DNA of 64,000 nucleotides from Alkalibacterium pelagium. Lineage in GTDB: Bacteria; Bacillota; Bacilli; Lactobacillales; Carnobacteriaceae_A. The position numbers and the translations under genes are program-made. Below the pieces are notes generated by a model. The model ran no database searches. It had not been told where the DNA came from and worked only from the letters and a program-made list of their open reading frames with translations. Shown here piece after piece: positions 53,860 through 63,075 of this stretch. Every line of letters starts with the position of its first letter. Position 1 is the first letter of the stretch. Location: NCBI RefSeq assembly GCF_900109325.1, contig NZ_FNZU01000007.1, positions 68,158 through 132,157 on the forward strand, read 5' to 3'.

Positions 53860-54620
53860 TGGACTACACACCTTTCAGTTGGTACTTGTGAGGGGGGGAT
53901 TAGGTTCGGGGATGAAATAGGTATAAAAAACTAAAGCAAATAGGGGGTGATCTAGGGATAGGAGAAAGTTGGACTGATTGATGAAGAAGGATTACTGAAA
54001 GGACTTCACGCATTCGATCATATAGAGCAGTTTTAGTCAGGCCTGTTACTCACTTGAGAAGACCTGATCGTAAAGCAATAAGGATCTGTGGGATGCGGAA
54101 ATGCCTGGTTATAAGGGAGTGACAGGACAAACTGAGGGGGAAAAAGAAAGGTACTTGTGAACCTGTTATAGAAGGAAGGGGGCTGATAGTAAATAATAAT
54201 TGGAAGATCAGGAGATAAGAGTAAAATAGAAGATTATCTTGGGGGAAAAGGAAGACCTTAAGAGGTATCGGATGCGGGTATAAGTATATGCATCGATTTT
54301 AGGATTGAATCTTATGAGTGAAAAGTTGAAGAAAAGGGGGAACGATCAAAACAATGACAGATAAGATGGGAAATGCATGAATAAGCTGAAGTTAGGATAC
54401 ATACAAGGGGTTTTTTGAAAAGATAACTGATGGATCTAGGACGAGCCATGGGATACGTGAGGAAACATATAGATGTGTTATGACACAACAATAGCTGATG
54501 TTAATAAGTTAAAATGGGAAGATTAAAAGAGAAAAAAATGAATGATACTGGAAACCAGCTTGAGTAATATAGAAGGGGGGGGTGAGGAGTAGGGTCACGA
54601 ATCGGACCCGGTCAGTGATG
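53860..54620 (-). promoter_or_regulatory. Long C-rich, G-poor leader region of the polysaccharide operon
   Basis: There is no ORF over 60 codons. The plus strand is purine-rich with many runs of four to eight G; by my count 53941-54000 has 22 G and 3 C, 54121-54180 has 21 G and 6 C, and 54241-54300 has 20 G and 6 C, while 54001-54060 is balanced. A transcript reading toward the synthase gene would therefore be C-rich and G-poor, the composition of Rho-utilisation sites. No hairpin terminator was seen. Role is inferred. Confidence 0.5.
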
Positions 54621-54812
54621 AAAAAATATAGCGTTACTTATGTGCGTTTATAGGCTTTCCACCTTTCTTAAATGCCTGTTAATTAGAATCTAATACTAAA
54701 TTAATCTATAAATTAACATACCCAAAAGAAAATTACAATTAATATCTGTATTTTTTTGGTTTTGAACACACCTTTTCTGACAATGACCTTCCAGTCATTG
54801 GGCATGCAGAAA
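54621..54812. other. AT-rich segment, probable promoter region
   Basis: After the purine-rich stretch the sequence turns AT-rich, with TTGTAA and TAATTT-like elements on the minus strand between about 54680 and 54750 that could hold the promoter for the polysaccharide operon; no clear pair was found. A hairpin CAATGAC-6-GTCATTG lies at 54781-54800. Confidence 0.35.
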
Positions 54813-54850
54813 AACGGCTTCCTTTTATAACAAAGGAAACCGTTCATTAT
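54811..54850 (-). terminator. Terminator of the monooxygenase gene
   Basis: AACGG and CCTTT on the left pair with AAAGG and CCGTT on the right (54813-54844), followed on the minus strand by TTTTT. Confidence 0.75.
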
Positions 54851-54934
54851 TCACCAATTTATTTTGAAGATAGTCACGATACAAGTTGGTCCGGCAATCA
54901 GTTATGCACTTCACTCATTTTCAATGACTATTCT

Positions 54935-56092
54935 TCAATCATTCAACTTCACTTGATAATCCAGATCAAATTTAGCACCCATGTAGACGCCCTTTTTCTT
55001 TATTTCTTCAAAATCCATTCCCAAGCTTAAATTATCATTTTCAGCATACTCCTGAATGGCTTTAACTCTCTCTTTACGATCATGCTCATGATGGTAAAAT
55101 GCTTTTGAATAATCATATTTACTTAATAAGCTGGCTAGATAAACAGCATCTTCTAAAGCTACAGAACTGCCAGATCCTGTGTTCGGATCAATGCCGTGAG
55201 CCGCATCACCTAATATTGCGACTCTCCCTTTACTTAAGCTCTCAAGATTTGATACCGTATAAATTTGTTTAGGAATGATTTTTTTAGTTTGTTTTATTAG
55301 CTGCGCTAAACTGCCGGAAATCTCATAATTAGAAATAAGCCAGTCTTTTAGTTCATCTTGACTCAATTGCTCAAAAGTTTCTGAAGGCATAGGTTCCTCT
55401 AAATAACCTGAAGACTGCCAGTTAATGTCCCACTCTCTATTTGGATTACTGTTAGACACCATTATATTAAATCCTTTGCCCATATATAAGCATTCTGTTT
55501 TTTCTAACAGAGGCAGGATGTCTTCCGGTATATCTTGACTCGAAAGAATACCGTACAGTCCGAAGCAATTTAAAAATCTTAATTCATCGTTGCCATCCAT
55601 TTGTTTACGTACAGCCGAATGCAGCCCGTCTGCTCCAAGAAGTATTGATCCATTCACAGCCGTACCATCTTCAAAATAAGCAGTGACTTCTTCTTCATTC
55701 TGATCAAAATGTGTTAACTTCTTTCCGTAGTCAATGGAAATACCAAGGTCTTTAGCTTTATCCGTCAATATCTCAATTAAATCGGACCGCTGGATAAAGA
55801 TAGACCGTTCTTCAAATTTTTCACTTTGAAACATATTCATATTTATGAATTCGATATTTTCTTTTGTCAGGATTTTCAAGTAATCCGCTGAACTGCTGTT
55901 ATTTTTTACTTCGTTTATTAATCCTAGTTCTTTTAGTGCATATACCCCACTTCTACTCATACGATAACTGGACCCTTCTACACGTTCATATGGCCAAGTT
56001 TCAAAAATCTGGCTATCAATACCTAATTTCTTCAATCCAATAGCTAAAGACAGTCCTCCAACTCCAGCACCGATAATTACTACATTCGTCAT
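54935..56092 (-). CDS. FAD-dependent monooxygenase, TetX/UbiH-like
   Basis: A 385-residue class A flavin monooxygenase. The FAD glycine loop GAGVGGLS is at 8-15, the DG motif GADGLHSAVR near 152 and the GD motif ILGDAAHGIDPNTGSG near 285. Tetracycline-inactivating TetX and several aromatic hydroxylases share this layout; nothing visible separates them. The codon use is more AT-rich than the flanking genes. An inverted repeat upstream may be a TetR-type operator. AAGGAG lies 11 bases before the ATG. Confidence 0.82.
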   Translation of the reverse strand: MTNVVIIGAGVGGLSLAIGLKKLGIDSQIFETWPYERVEGSSYRMSRSGVYALKELGLINEVKNNSSSADYLKILTKENIEFINMNMFQSEKFEERSIFIQRSDLIEILTDKAKDLGISIDYGKKLTHFDQNEEEVTAYFEDGTAVNGSILLGADGLHSAVRKQMDGNDELRFLNCFGLYGILSSQDIPEDILPLLEKTECLYMGKGFNIMVSNSNPNREWDINWQSSGYLEEPMPSETFEQLSQDELKDWLISNYEISGSLAQLIKQTKKIIPKQIYTVSNLESLSKGRVAILGDAAHGIDPNTGSGSSVALEDAVYLASLLSKYDYSKAFYHHEHDRKERVKAIQEYAENDNLSLGMDFEEIKKKGVYMGAKFDLDYQVKLND

Positions 56093-56306
56093 AAATGTTT
56101 AAGCTCCTTCTCCATAAAATCTAATTAGTCCTATTGACTAGTTTGAGAATAAAGGATACAGCGACTGTAGAGTCAAGTAATTGAGCACAATAAGTAAGAT
56201 AAACTTGCACACGAGCTCATTTAGTCGATGTAGATAGTGGATCCTGCACGAGCAGGATGGTATAGGTTTTTCTCATGTGTCAGGTCATTGATGACATAAA
56301 AAAATA
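56093..56306. other. Intergenic region with operator-like repeat
   Basis: TTAGTC-5-GACTAG (56125-56141, 5 of 6 arm pairs) lies 33 bases before the monooxygenase start and may be a repressor site. ATCCTGC-4-GCAGGAT (about 56240-56258) is a short hairpin. No gene is seen. Confidence 0.4.
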
Positions 56307-56355
56307 ACCCGAAAACTAAAATACTCTGTTTTAGAGTATCTCGTTTTCGGGTAGA
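56305..56355 (-). terminator. Terminator of the DEAD-box helicase gene
   Basis: ACCCGAAAAC/GTTTTCGGGT arms (56307-56316 and 56343-56352) plus an inner 6-bp stem; minus-strand T-run follows. Confidence 0.88.
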
Positions 56356-56426
56356 GGTTCAGACGCTAAATTCTCCCTTTTTATTTCCTTGACTCTTATA
56401 CTGATTACTTGTATTGCTCTTATCAC

Positions 56427-58001
56427 TCATTTACGCGCTTTACGTACTTTCAATGTTTTCCCTTTAACCGTACGGTCCTGCATCTCAGAAATGACGTAAG
56501 GCCCTTTGCCGTTCATGATTTCAACATACGTCACATTTTCCTGAATCGTGATGATGCCGATGTCTTCGGCTGATACATCTCTGATACTGGTCAGTGTACC
56601 GACAAAATCACCTGCACGCAGCTTTTTCTTCTTGCCGCCATTGAAATAGACCTTCGTGATATCTTTGTTCAGTTCTTTATTGCGGGCGATTTTGGGTTTG
56701 ACTCGTGCGTTTATTTTCTTGTTGAATGCTGCTTTCGAACGGGATACCAGACGTTCACTGGGCGTAAAAATTTCAGTCAGTTCCTGACCGTCATTGAAGG
56801 CGAACTCACGAATGTCCTGCCAGCGTCTCTGGTCCTGTTCACTGACCATAGTCAATGCCAGACCTCTTTTGCCAGCTCGACCCGTACGACCGGTCCGGTG
56901 CGTATAGCTTTCTTTTTCAAATGGCACATCATAGTTCACGACATGTGTCAGATTATCGATATCGATCCCGCGAGCCGCTACATCAGTCGCCACCAGATAA
57001 CGAAGTTTTCCGGAACGGAAGGCATCCATGACAGCCAGACGGTCGTCCTGATCCATCCCGCCGTGCAGCTTATCGATTGGTAGATCAGCTCTCTTCAGAT
57101 ACGCTTCGACCGCATCTACGGTGTCTTTCGTATTACAGAAAATGATGCACGCATCCGGATTCTCAACAGTCAGCAGGTCCATGAGCAGTTTTTGCTTACC
57201 TGCTTCTTCCACGGTGATATACGAGTGCAGAATCTTAGGCGTATTCTGTTCAGAAGCCTCGATTCTAACAGAGGCCCGGTCGTCACGCATGTAAAAACTG
57301 GTCAGCCGGTTGATTTCCTCCGACATGGTTGCGGAAAACAGCATCGTCTGGCGTTCCTGCGGCAAGTGTGCAATAATGTCTTCCACCTGATCGATAAAGC
57401 CCATGTTGAGCATTTCATCTGCCTCATCCAGGACCAAACTGCTGACTTTGTCGACGACCAGAGTCCCTTCTTTCAAGTGTTCCAATAAGCGCCCCGGCGT
57501 ACCGACTACGATATGACTTTTCTGCTTCAGTTCGGACTTCTGCGTTTTGAAGGGGGCCTTACCAAAAACGGCTGTGACCTTTATCCGCTTCAACCGGCCG
57601 ACATTCATCAGATCCTCCTTGACCTGCAGAGCCAGCTCGCGGGTCGGAACCATGATCAGTGCCTGAGGCTTATTCTCTTCCCACTCTGCCTGTTCACACA
57701 GGGGAATGCCGAAAGCGACAGTCTTGCCGCTCCCTGTCTGAGATTCCACGATAATGTCTTTATTCTCTAACCCCAACGGAACGACCGCTTCCTGCACCGC
57801 CGTCGGGTTGAAGTAGCGCAGACTTGTCAGTGCTTTTACTATCTCGGGACTGATCCCGAATGATTCGAATGATGTCTTGATTTTAGTTTCCTGCTTTCTT
57901 TTTCTTTGCCGAATGCAAACAGCATCTTTCAGCTTAATATTTTTTTCCTTAATAAATCCAGATTCTTTTAGTAGAACCGTCTGAAGTCTCCAGTCTACCA
58001 C
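56427..58001 (-). CDS. dbpA: DEAD-box RNA helicase, DbpA/YxiN type
   Basis: About 480-524 residues depending on start. All helicase motifs are intact: TGSGKT, PTRELALQ, GTPGRL, DEAD, SATM, ATDVAARGID and HRTGRTGRAG. The C-terminal domain (about the last 75 residues, starting ITKVYFNGGKKKKLRAG) is the RNA-binding domain by which DbpA/YxiN recognises 23S rRNA hairpin 92, so a role in large-subunit assembly is likely. The start is doubtful: the first NTG is a GTG with no ribosome binding site, while AAGGA lies 8 bases before an in-frame ATT near residue 21. Confidence 0.88.
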   Translation of the reverse strand: MVDWRLQTVLLKESGFIKEKNIKLKDAVCIRQRKRKQETKIKTSFESFGISPEIVKALTSLRYFNPTAVQEAVVPLGLENKDIIVESQTGSGKTVAFGIPLCEQAEWEENKPQALIMVPTRELALQVKEDLMNVGRLKRIKVTAVFGKAPFKTQKSELKQKSHIVVGTPGRLLEHLKEGTLVVDKVSSLVLDEADEMLNMGFIDQVEDIIAHLPQERQTMLFSATMSEEINRLTSFYMRDDRASVRIEASEQNTPKILHSYITVEEAGKQKLLMDLLTVENPDACIIFCNTKDTVDAVEAYLKRADLPIDKLHGGMDQDDRLAVMDAFRSGKLRYLVATDVAARGIDIDNLTHVVNYDVPFEKESYTHRTGRTGRAGKRGLALTMVSEQDQRRWQDIREFAFNDGQELTEIFTPSERLVSRSKAAFNKKINARVKPKIARNKELNKDITKVYFNGGKKKKLRAGDFVGTLTSIRDVSAEDIGIITIQENVTYVEIMNGKGPYVISEMQDRTVKGKTLKVRKARK

Positions 58002-58243
58002 TCTAAGGCATATGTATAAACATTTTTATTGCTTAGTTTGATCACTGTACTCCCTACAAATGAAGAGATAACACCTGGATAAAGATTACATGTACTATAT
58101 CATTCTTCTACCTTCACACAATTTTCAATAAGTTGCCGGATGTTTTTATGCACGATTTCCTGGAATTTCGTATATACTTAATAAGTAACACTTGTTAGCA
58201 TTAAAATGAACCAACGCCTCATTGGTTAACGAAGGAGAGCGGT

Positions 58244-59233
58244 ATGATTAAAACTCATCCATTGTGGGACACTTATCCTACTATTCAAGCCTCTTTACTG
58301 GAGTGTCTTGAACTGATTATAGAAAAAATCACCATCGAAAATAAGGAAATCGAACAAACAGTCACGGCTCTGATAGAGAGTCAGGGGAAATTACTTAGAC
58401 CAGCTTACCTTCTGCTTTTTTCACAATTAGGTTCTGTTTCAATAGATACACATAAAAAGATCATTGCGGCCGCTGCATCGACGGAAGTCCTTCATTTAGC
58501 CACGCTCATTCATGACGACATCATAGACGAGTCAGACACGCGTCGCGGAAGTGAAACGGTCCAGTCCAAGCATGGCCAGGACGTAGCTGTTTATACAGGT
58601 GATTTACTGATTTCGGTGTATTTCGAACTGCTGGCAGAGGCGACGGACTCCATCGACCTTATCCAGTTAAACACCCAATCGATGAAACGTGTCTTGATGG
58701 GTGAACTCAATCAGATGTCCCATGTCTATAATACGGACATCACCTATACAGACTATCTTGAAAGCATCAAAGGCAAGACAGCTCAGCTTTTTGAACTGAG
58801 TTGTTATGAAGGAGCCTACCTTGGCCAATCTGATCCCGAGATTATTGAACTCAGCCGGTCGATCGGTCAGGATATCGGCATCGCTTTTCAGATGCTGGAT
58901 GATATTCTGGATTACACACAGACTCCAGAAAAGCTCTCAAAACCCGTTCTAAACGACGTCAAACAAGGCATCTACACCCTCCCGCTCATTTTAGGTCTGG
59001 AGAGCAGCAAAGAAGCCTTTCTTCCTCTATTAGAAAAAGGTGAGGACTTGTCTGATAAGGAACTGGACTCACTGGTCACTTTACTGCATGATCATGACTG
59101 CATTGAACGGGCCCACATTACTGCAAAGCATTACATTGATAAAGCTCTGGCATCCATTGACAGCCTTCCAGATCATTCTGGAAAAGATGTCCTGTATTCA
59201 TTGACCAAGACCCTACTGACAAGAGAAGATTAG
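58244..59233 (+). CDS. Trans polyprenyl diphosphate synthase
   Basis: A 329-residue long-chain prenyl synthase. The first aspartate-rich motif DDIIDESDTRRG begins at 91, and the second reads LDDILDYT near 222. GKLLRP near residue 49 binds isopentenyl diphosphate. The bulky residues upstream of the first motif cannot be turned into a chain length by eye; heptaprenyl or octaprenyl is likely. It precedes a UbiA gene by 14 bases, as in demethylmenaquinone (dmkB-dmkA) pairs. GGAG lies 8 bases before ATG. Confidence 0.88.
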   Translation: MIKTHPLWDTYPTIQASLLECLELIIEKITIENKEIEQTVTALIESQGKLLRPAYLLLFSQLGSVSIDTHKKIIAAAASTEVLHLATLIHDDIIDESDTRRGSETVQSKHGQDVAVYTGDLLISVYFELLAEATDSIDLIQLNTQSMKRVLMGELNQMSHVYNTDITYTDYLESIKGKTAQLFELSCYEGAYLGQSDPEIIELSRSIGQDIGIAFQMLDDILDYTQTPEKLSKPVLNDVKQGIYTLPLILGLESSKEAFLPLLEKGEDLSDKELDSLVTLLHDHDCIERAHITAKHYIDKALASIDSLPDHSGKDVLYSLTKTLLTRED

Positions 59234-59247
59234 AAAAGGAGAGTATT

Positions 59248-60156
59248 ATGACAGTCAAACAATATATCTTACTTGCCCAATTGGAAACCACTACAACCAG
59301 TATCTTTCCTGCCCTTATCGGTATCCTCTATGCCTGGTATAATTACGACAGCTTCCGTCCGGTCTTTTCACTTCTGGGCATGCTTACAGTCGTCCTTTTC
59401 CACATAGCCGTCAACATTCGTGACAGCTACTTAGATTACTATATTGCAGATAACAAGAACTCAGACATTACTCAGGAAATGGTCGTAGGTAAAGAAAATA
59501 TCCCGCTTAACAATGTCCGGATCGCCTATATTATTTCCGGAGCAGTCGCCTTAGTCATTGGCTTGTTCTTAGCGCTTCAGACCTCGCCTATCCTGTTCTT
59601 TATCGGCTTTGGGGGAATGCTGATCGGTGCGCTCTATACCTTCGGGCCTATTCCCATTTCCAGTACACCTACGGGGGAATTCTTCGTCGGCTTGTCGATG
59701 GGCTTTTGTATCTTTACAGCCATGGTTTACGTCAACGCCTTTGACGTCGTTCAATTCGATCTGATAACGATCGGCCAGTTCATCGTCGCATCCGTTCCTA
59801 CATCAATTACGGTCATGGCCATTTTACTGGCCAATAACATCTGCGACCTGGAAGAAGATATTGAAGATAACCGGTTCACCCTTCCCTATCATATCGGCGT
59901 AGACAAAGCGCTGACGGTCTACAGATACTTTTACTACGCTGCTTATGTTTCAATCATTTTATCCGTCATTTTTGGGACTTTCCCAAGATTAGTGGCATTG
60001 TCCTTATTGACCTTCCCGTACGTCCTGAAGAACATTCGCATCTTCATGAAGGAACAGGACAAACAGACCACCTTTATGACATCGATCATCAATTCAGCCG
60101 TCATACCCGTTCCAATAATCATCACCTTCTTCATAGGCGCCTGGTTGAGTATTTAA
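59248..60156 (+). CDS. UbiA prenyltransferase, MenA/DmkA-like
   Basis: A 302-residue membrane prenyltransferase with eight or nine membrane segments. The first aspartate motif NIRDSYLDY (Asn56, Asp59, Asp63) and the second NNICDLEEDIED near 190 hold Mg and the prenyl diphosphate. With the upstream synthase it should prenylate 1,4-dihydroxy-2-naphthoate to demethylmenaquinone. No men genes for the naphthoate ring are in view, so the head group may be made elsewhere or scavenged. AAGGAG precedes the ATG. Confidence 0.87.
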   Translation: MTVKQYILLAQLETTTTSIFPALIGILYAWYNYDSFRPVFSLLGMLTVVLFHIAVNIRDSYLDYYIADNKNSDITQEMVVGKENIPLNNVRIAYIISGAVALVIGLFLALQTSPILFFIGFGGMLIGALYTFGPIPISSTPTGEFFVGLSMGFCIFTAMVYVNAFDVVQFDLITIGQFIVASVPTSITVMAILLANNICDLEEDIEDNRFTLPYHIGVDKALTVYRYFYYAAYVSIILSVIFGTFPRLVALSLLTFPYVLKNIRIFMKEQDKQTTFMTSIINSAVIPVPIIITFFIGAWLSI

Positions 60157-60171
60157 GTCTTTAATTATCCA

Positions 60172-60232
60172 ATAAAAAATCAGTGATGATCTAAGGAAAT
60201 GTTCCTTCAGTACTCATCACTGATTTTTTTGG
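60172..60232. terminator. Terminator after the prenyltransferase pair
   Basis: AAAATCAGTGATGA and TCATCACTGATTTT arms with an inner AAGGAA/TTCCTT stem; long T-run. Confidence 0.88.
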
Positions 60233-60364
60233 CTTAGAATATAGTGGCTCCTTAAGCTGCCTTATCCTGAACGAGCGAGTTACTTCCCTATCAGTTAGTT
60301 CAAAAATGCGTAGTGGGCTTATTCATGATAGAATAAAGATAAGACATTATTGGAGGATGATACT

Positions 60365-60745
60365 ATGAACCAAGAACTCGTTGAAATTTGCCTGCGCGTC
60401 AGAGACATTGATGCGACGCTGGACTTCTATACAAATCTATTTGATTTTGAAATAGCCAGCCGAAGAGAATTTCCAGAAAACAAATTCGATTTAATTTATC
60501 TGAACTCTCCCGGTTCTTCCGTACAGATCGAGCTGACTTACAATTACGATGCCGATCCTTACACAGTCGGAGACGGCTTCAGTCACCTAGGCGTAAGAGT
60601 CGATGATTTGGAAAAAATGCACGACATATGTAAAGCATCAGCATATAAAACAGGCGAGCTAAAAGGCCTGTCAGGCGGTACACCAAGCTACTTCTTCGTA
60701 ACGGATCCTGATGGTTACCGTATTGAAGTGAAACGCGCTAAATAA
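60365..60745 (+). CDS. gloA: Lactoylglutathione lyase-like protein (glyoxalase I)
   Basis: A 126-residue VOC protein close to GloA. IELTYNYDADPYTVGDGFSH contains the expected Glu and His ligands of the metal site, and DPDGYRIEV carries the last Glu. It would isomerise the hemithioacetal of methylglyoxal and a thiol, feeding the GloB-type enzyme at 42912. ATG at 60365 has GGAGG 8 bases upstream; a TTG five codons earlier overlaps that site. Confidence 0.85.
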   Translation: MNQELVEICLRVRDIDATLDFYTNLFDFEIASRREFPENKFDLIYLNSPGSSVQIELTYNYDADPYTVGDGFSHLGVRVDDLEKMHDICKASAYKTGELKGLSGGTPSYFFVTDPDGYRIEVKRAK

Positions 60746-60751
60746 TGAGTT

Positions 60752-60796
60752 GAAGGGAAGCATATCGGTTATTGCCGATGTGCTTCCCTTTTTTCT
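60752..60796 (+). terminator. Terminator after gloA
   Basis: GGGAAGCAtATCGG and CCGATgTGCTTCCC arms (60755-60768 and 60775-60788), then TTTTTT. Confidence 0.9.
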
Positions 60797-60912
60797 ACTA
60801 GTCATCACACAAGACTTCCACAATGCTTGTGACTGTCATTAATGTAGCACTTTATCTGTGTAAGAGCTCTTGAAAAATAATATGTGATCCATCTTATCAA
60901 AACTGACTCATT

Positions 60913-61299
60913 TTACAGATTCTTAAAATAATCATAAGTAAAATACATAGTTCCAGATAGGCCTAATATACCAATAGCAGTAAGTAATGGAATCTGCTCC
61001 GCGTATAACATACCTAGAACGAAGCTCGTAAAGCATAGTATAACTCCGATAATATTATATAAAGATTTATTTTTAGTATGTAATGAAGAATCCTCCGTAC
61101 TCTTCTCAGAAGAAAGTAAATCATCAACACTACATGAAAATAATTCTGCCAACTTTTTGAGATTATTGGTCGATGGTTCCGATTTACCGGTTTCCCATTT
61201 TGATACAGCCTGTCTACTGACCTCCATCTTCTCTGCTACATACTCCTGTGAAAACTTCTTCGCTTTTCTTTTCTCTCTGATATTAACTTCTAAAGACAC
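60913..61299 (-). CDS. XRE-family regulator with membrane anchor
   Basis: A 128-residue protein. Residues 5-60 form an XRE helix-turn-helix (SQEYVAEKMEVSRQAVSKWETG); two hydrophobic segments lie at about 82-100 and 103-122. Membrane-anchored XRE regulators of this size are common in Firmicutes, but their targets are seldom known. The start is GTG with GGGAGGGG 6 bases upstream. No antitoxin partner is visible. Confidence 0.82.
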   Translation of the reverse strand: MSLEVNIREKRKAKKFSQEYVAEKMEVSRQAVSKWETGKSEPSTNNLKKLAELFSCSVDDLLSSEKSTEDSSLHTKNKSLYNIIGVILCFTSFVLGMLYAEQIPLLTAIGILGLSGTMYFTYDYFKNL

Positions 61300-61514
61300 T
61301 CTTAACCCCTCCCACTCATATTACACACTTCAAGCTTAGCACTACTAAAGGTGGCCCTCGACCAACTAAAGCGCAACTATTAGTAGACAGAGTGATTTCA
61401 GCTTTTTTGTTGTCCGATATTTCGACTATTTACTTCCGGATAGGTTGCTTCAAATCATAGATTTCTAAATTCTCTATTAAAAACACTCATACTAATTACG
61501 ATTTGCGTAACCCT

Positions 61515-62045
61515 TCATTCTAAGACATACACATAAAAAGGAAAAGCATAGCCAGAATTAATGATCCGATAGATACCGTTATTGAAGTCAGTATCATACT
61601 GGTCAATGCTAGTGAAGGTATGCGTGAGCGGCTGATCCGATGTCACTCTAACTTCAGCATCCTCCTGTCCGTAAGGCACGTTATCGATTGCTTCCCACTC
61701 TTCATCATTGTAGTATTCAATAACATAATGCGTGCTCCCCAAAACTAACTCTTCTCCTTCTTCAACCTCTACATACAGCTCTAACTGATTGTCCGATATG
61801 CCAGTTTCCGTATCGCCTTCGACTATGACCTCGAAAGCTATATTCTCCGGATTTACTATGTCATCCGAATTGGTAAATTCTGCTTCATTATGAGCGTCAA
61901 GAAAGTCCGCATAATCTATCCTATTGATTACTCCAGGAGCATCATTACTCAAACCTGAACCATCTTCCCTTGCATTGTTTGTGTCGTCATTAGTCGTACA
62001 CGCAGTTAACACAATTAGTAATAGTAAGTATAGTATGATCTTCAT
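61515..62045 (-). CDS. Lipoprotein with bacterial Ig-like domain
   Basis: A 176-residue surface lipoprotein. The signal peptide ends in LTACTT (Cys16), a linker of Asn/Asp residues follows, and residues 65-176 look like a bacterial Ig-like domain (VIEYYNDEEWEAI, IYRIINSGYAFPFYV). The role is unknown; such domains often sit on peptidase-associated or sensory lipoproteins. ATG at 62045 has GGAGG 5 bases upstream. Confidence 0.75.
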   Translation of the reverse strand: MKIILYLLLLIVLTACTTNDDTNNAREDGSGLSNDAPGVINRIDYADFLDAHNEAEFTNSDDIVNPENIAFEVIVEGDTETGISDNQLELYVEVEEGEELVLGSTHYVIEYYNDEEWEAIDNVPYGQEDAEVRVTSDQPLTHTFTSIDQYDTDFNNGIYRIINSGYAFPFYVYVLE

Positions 62046-62201
62046 AACGTCCTCCATTAAAATCGAGCTGTAGAAACCCTTATCCCAATACACCAGTTAT
62101 TAAAGCCCTGGTAACTTCCAAGTCTATTAATAAATCTGGCCTATTAGAGACACTAATTATTCTGCACTATTGCATTAGTTTCACGTATGCAATATATTTA
62201 G

Positions 62202-62858
62202 TCATTCACTATGACTGAGCCCGGTTAAAAGCTCATTTACTTCTTCTATTGCAATATAATCTTCAGCTCTTTCAAAGGCTGCTATCGCATTTTTGAAATA
62301 CTTTTCTGCTAAAACTCTATCGTTTTTATTTTGGAAAACTTCTCCATATCCACGGTAAGAACAGCCAATACATATGTCATCCTCAGATTCTTTTGCGTGC
62401 TGCAATGAATCATACATAAGCTGCTCTGCATTATTAATATTGCCCATTTTTAAATTTACAAAGCCCAGCTCATAAAAGTTAGCGGACCAATATAGTGGAG
62501 ATTCATTGCTATACTTCTTTAGTAACTCAGCCTCTAGCTGAAACAACTTCAATGCTTCATCATATTTTTCTGCTGACCGTTCAACCATCCCCAACTGATG
62601 AACCGCTATACTATGATTCATGCTGTCACCTTTAGATACGGTTATTTTGATTAGGTCCCCATAATGGCTTCTTGCTTCATCGAACTTACTTAGAGCTACC
62701 TTTACATACCCTAACCCATGTAATATATTCATATATTGGTCAGAACTCACTTCAGATATCTGGCTTAAACAGTCATGATATAATTCCTCTGCTTCAACTA
62801 AGTATCCTTTATCAAACAATTCAAATGCCTGATTTATTTGATCTTTTAAGAAAGCCAT
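62202..62858 (-). CDS. Tetratricopeptide-repeat protein
   Basis: A 218-residue soluble protein composed of about five TPR motifs from residue 10 to 205 (for example GYVKVALSKFDEARSHY, GMVERSAEKYDEALKLF, GYGEVFQNKNDRVLAEKYF). It has no helix-turn-helix or enzyme domain, so it differs from Rap and PlcR-type sensors but could bind a peptide or protein. AAGGGG lies 7 bases before ATG 62858. Neighbouring small genes are all AT-rich. Confidence 0.78.
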   Translation of the reverse strand: MAFLKDQINQAFELFDKGYLVEAEELYHDCLSQISEVSSDQYMNILHGLGYVKVALSKFDEARSHYGDLIKITVSKGDSMNHSIAVHQLGMVERSAEKYDEALKLFQLEAELLKKYSNESPLYWSANFYELGFVNLKMGNINNAEQLMYDSLQHAKESEDDICIGCSYRGYGEVFQNKNDRVLAEKYFKNAIAAFERAEDYIAIEEVNELLTGLSHSE

Positions 62859-63075
62859 ATACAAGCCCCTTCGTAATTGATAATGTTAGTAGCACTATAT
62901 GATCTGCTCTCTACTTTAACCACGTACCTATTTGCTTTTTATATACTATTTCAATATAATTATATTTAATATATGCAAATATTTTAATTGAATCTGTATT
63001 AGTTTGTCAATTAATTGAATAGAACGACTAAGCATTGATAATTAAGTATTAGTAGAAAAGTGTGGGGATGATAAT

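Noticed and set aside
53860..54620. Decayed gene in the long region before the polysaccharide operon
   Set aside because: Stops are dense in all frames and the purine skew ignores codon phase, so no coding remnant is supported.
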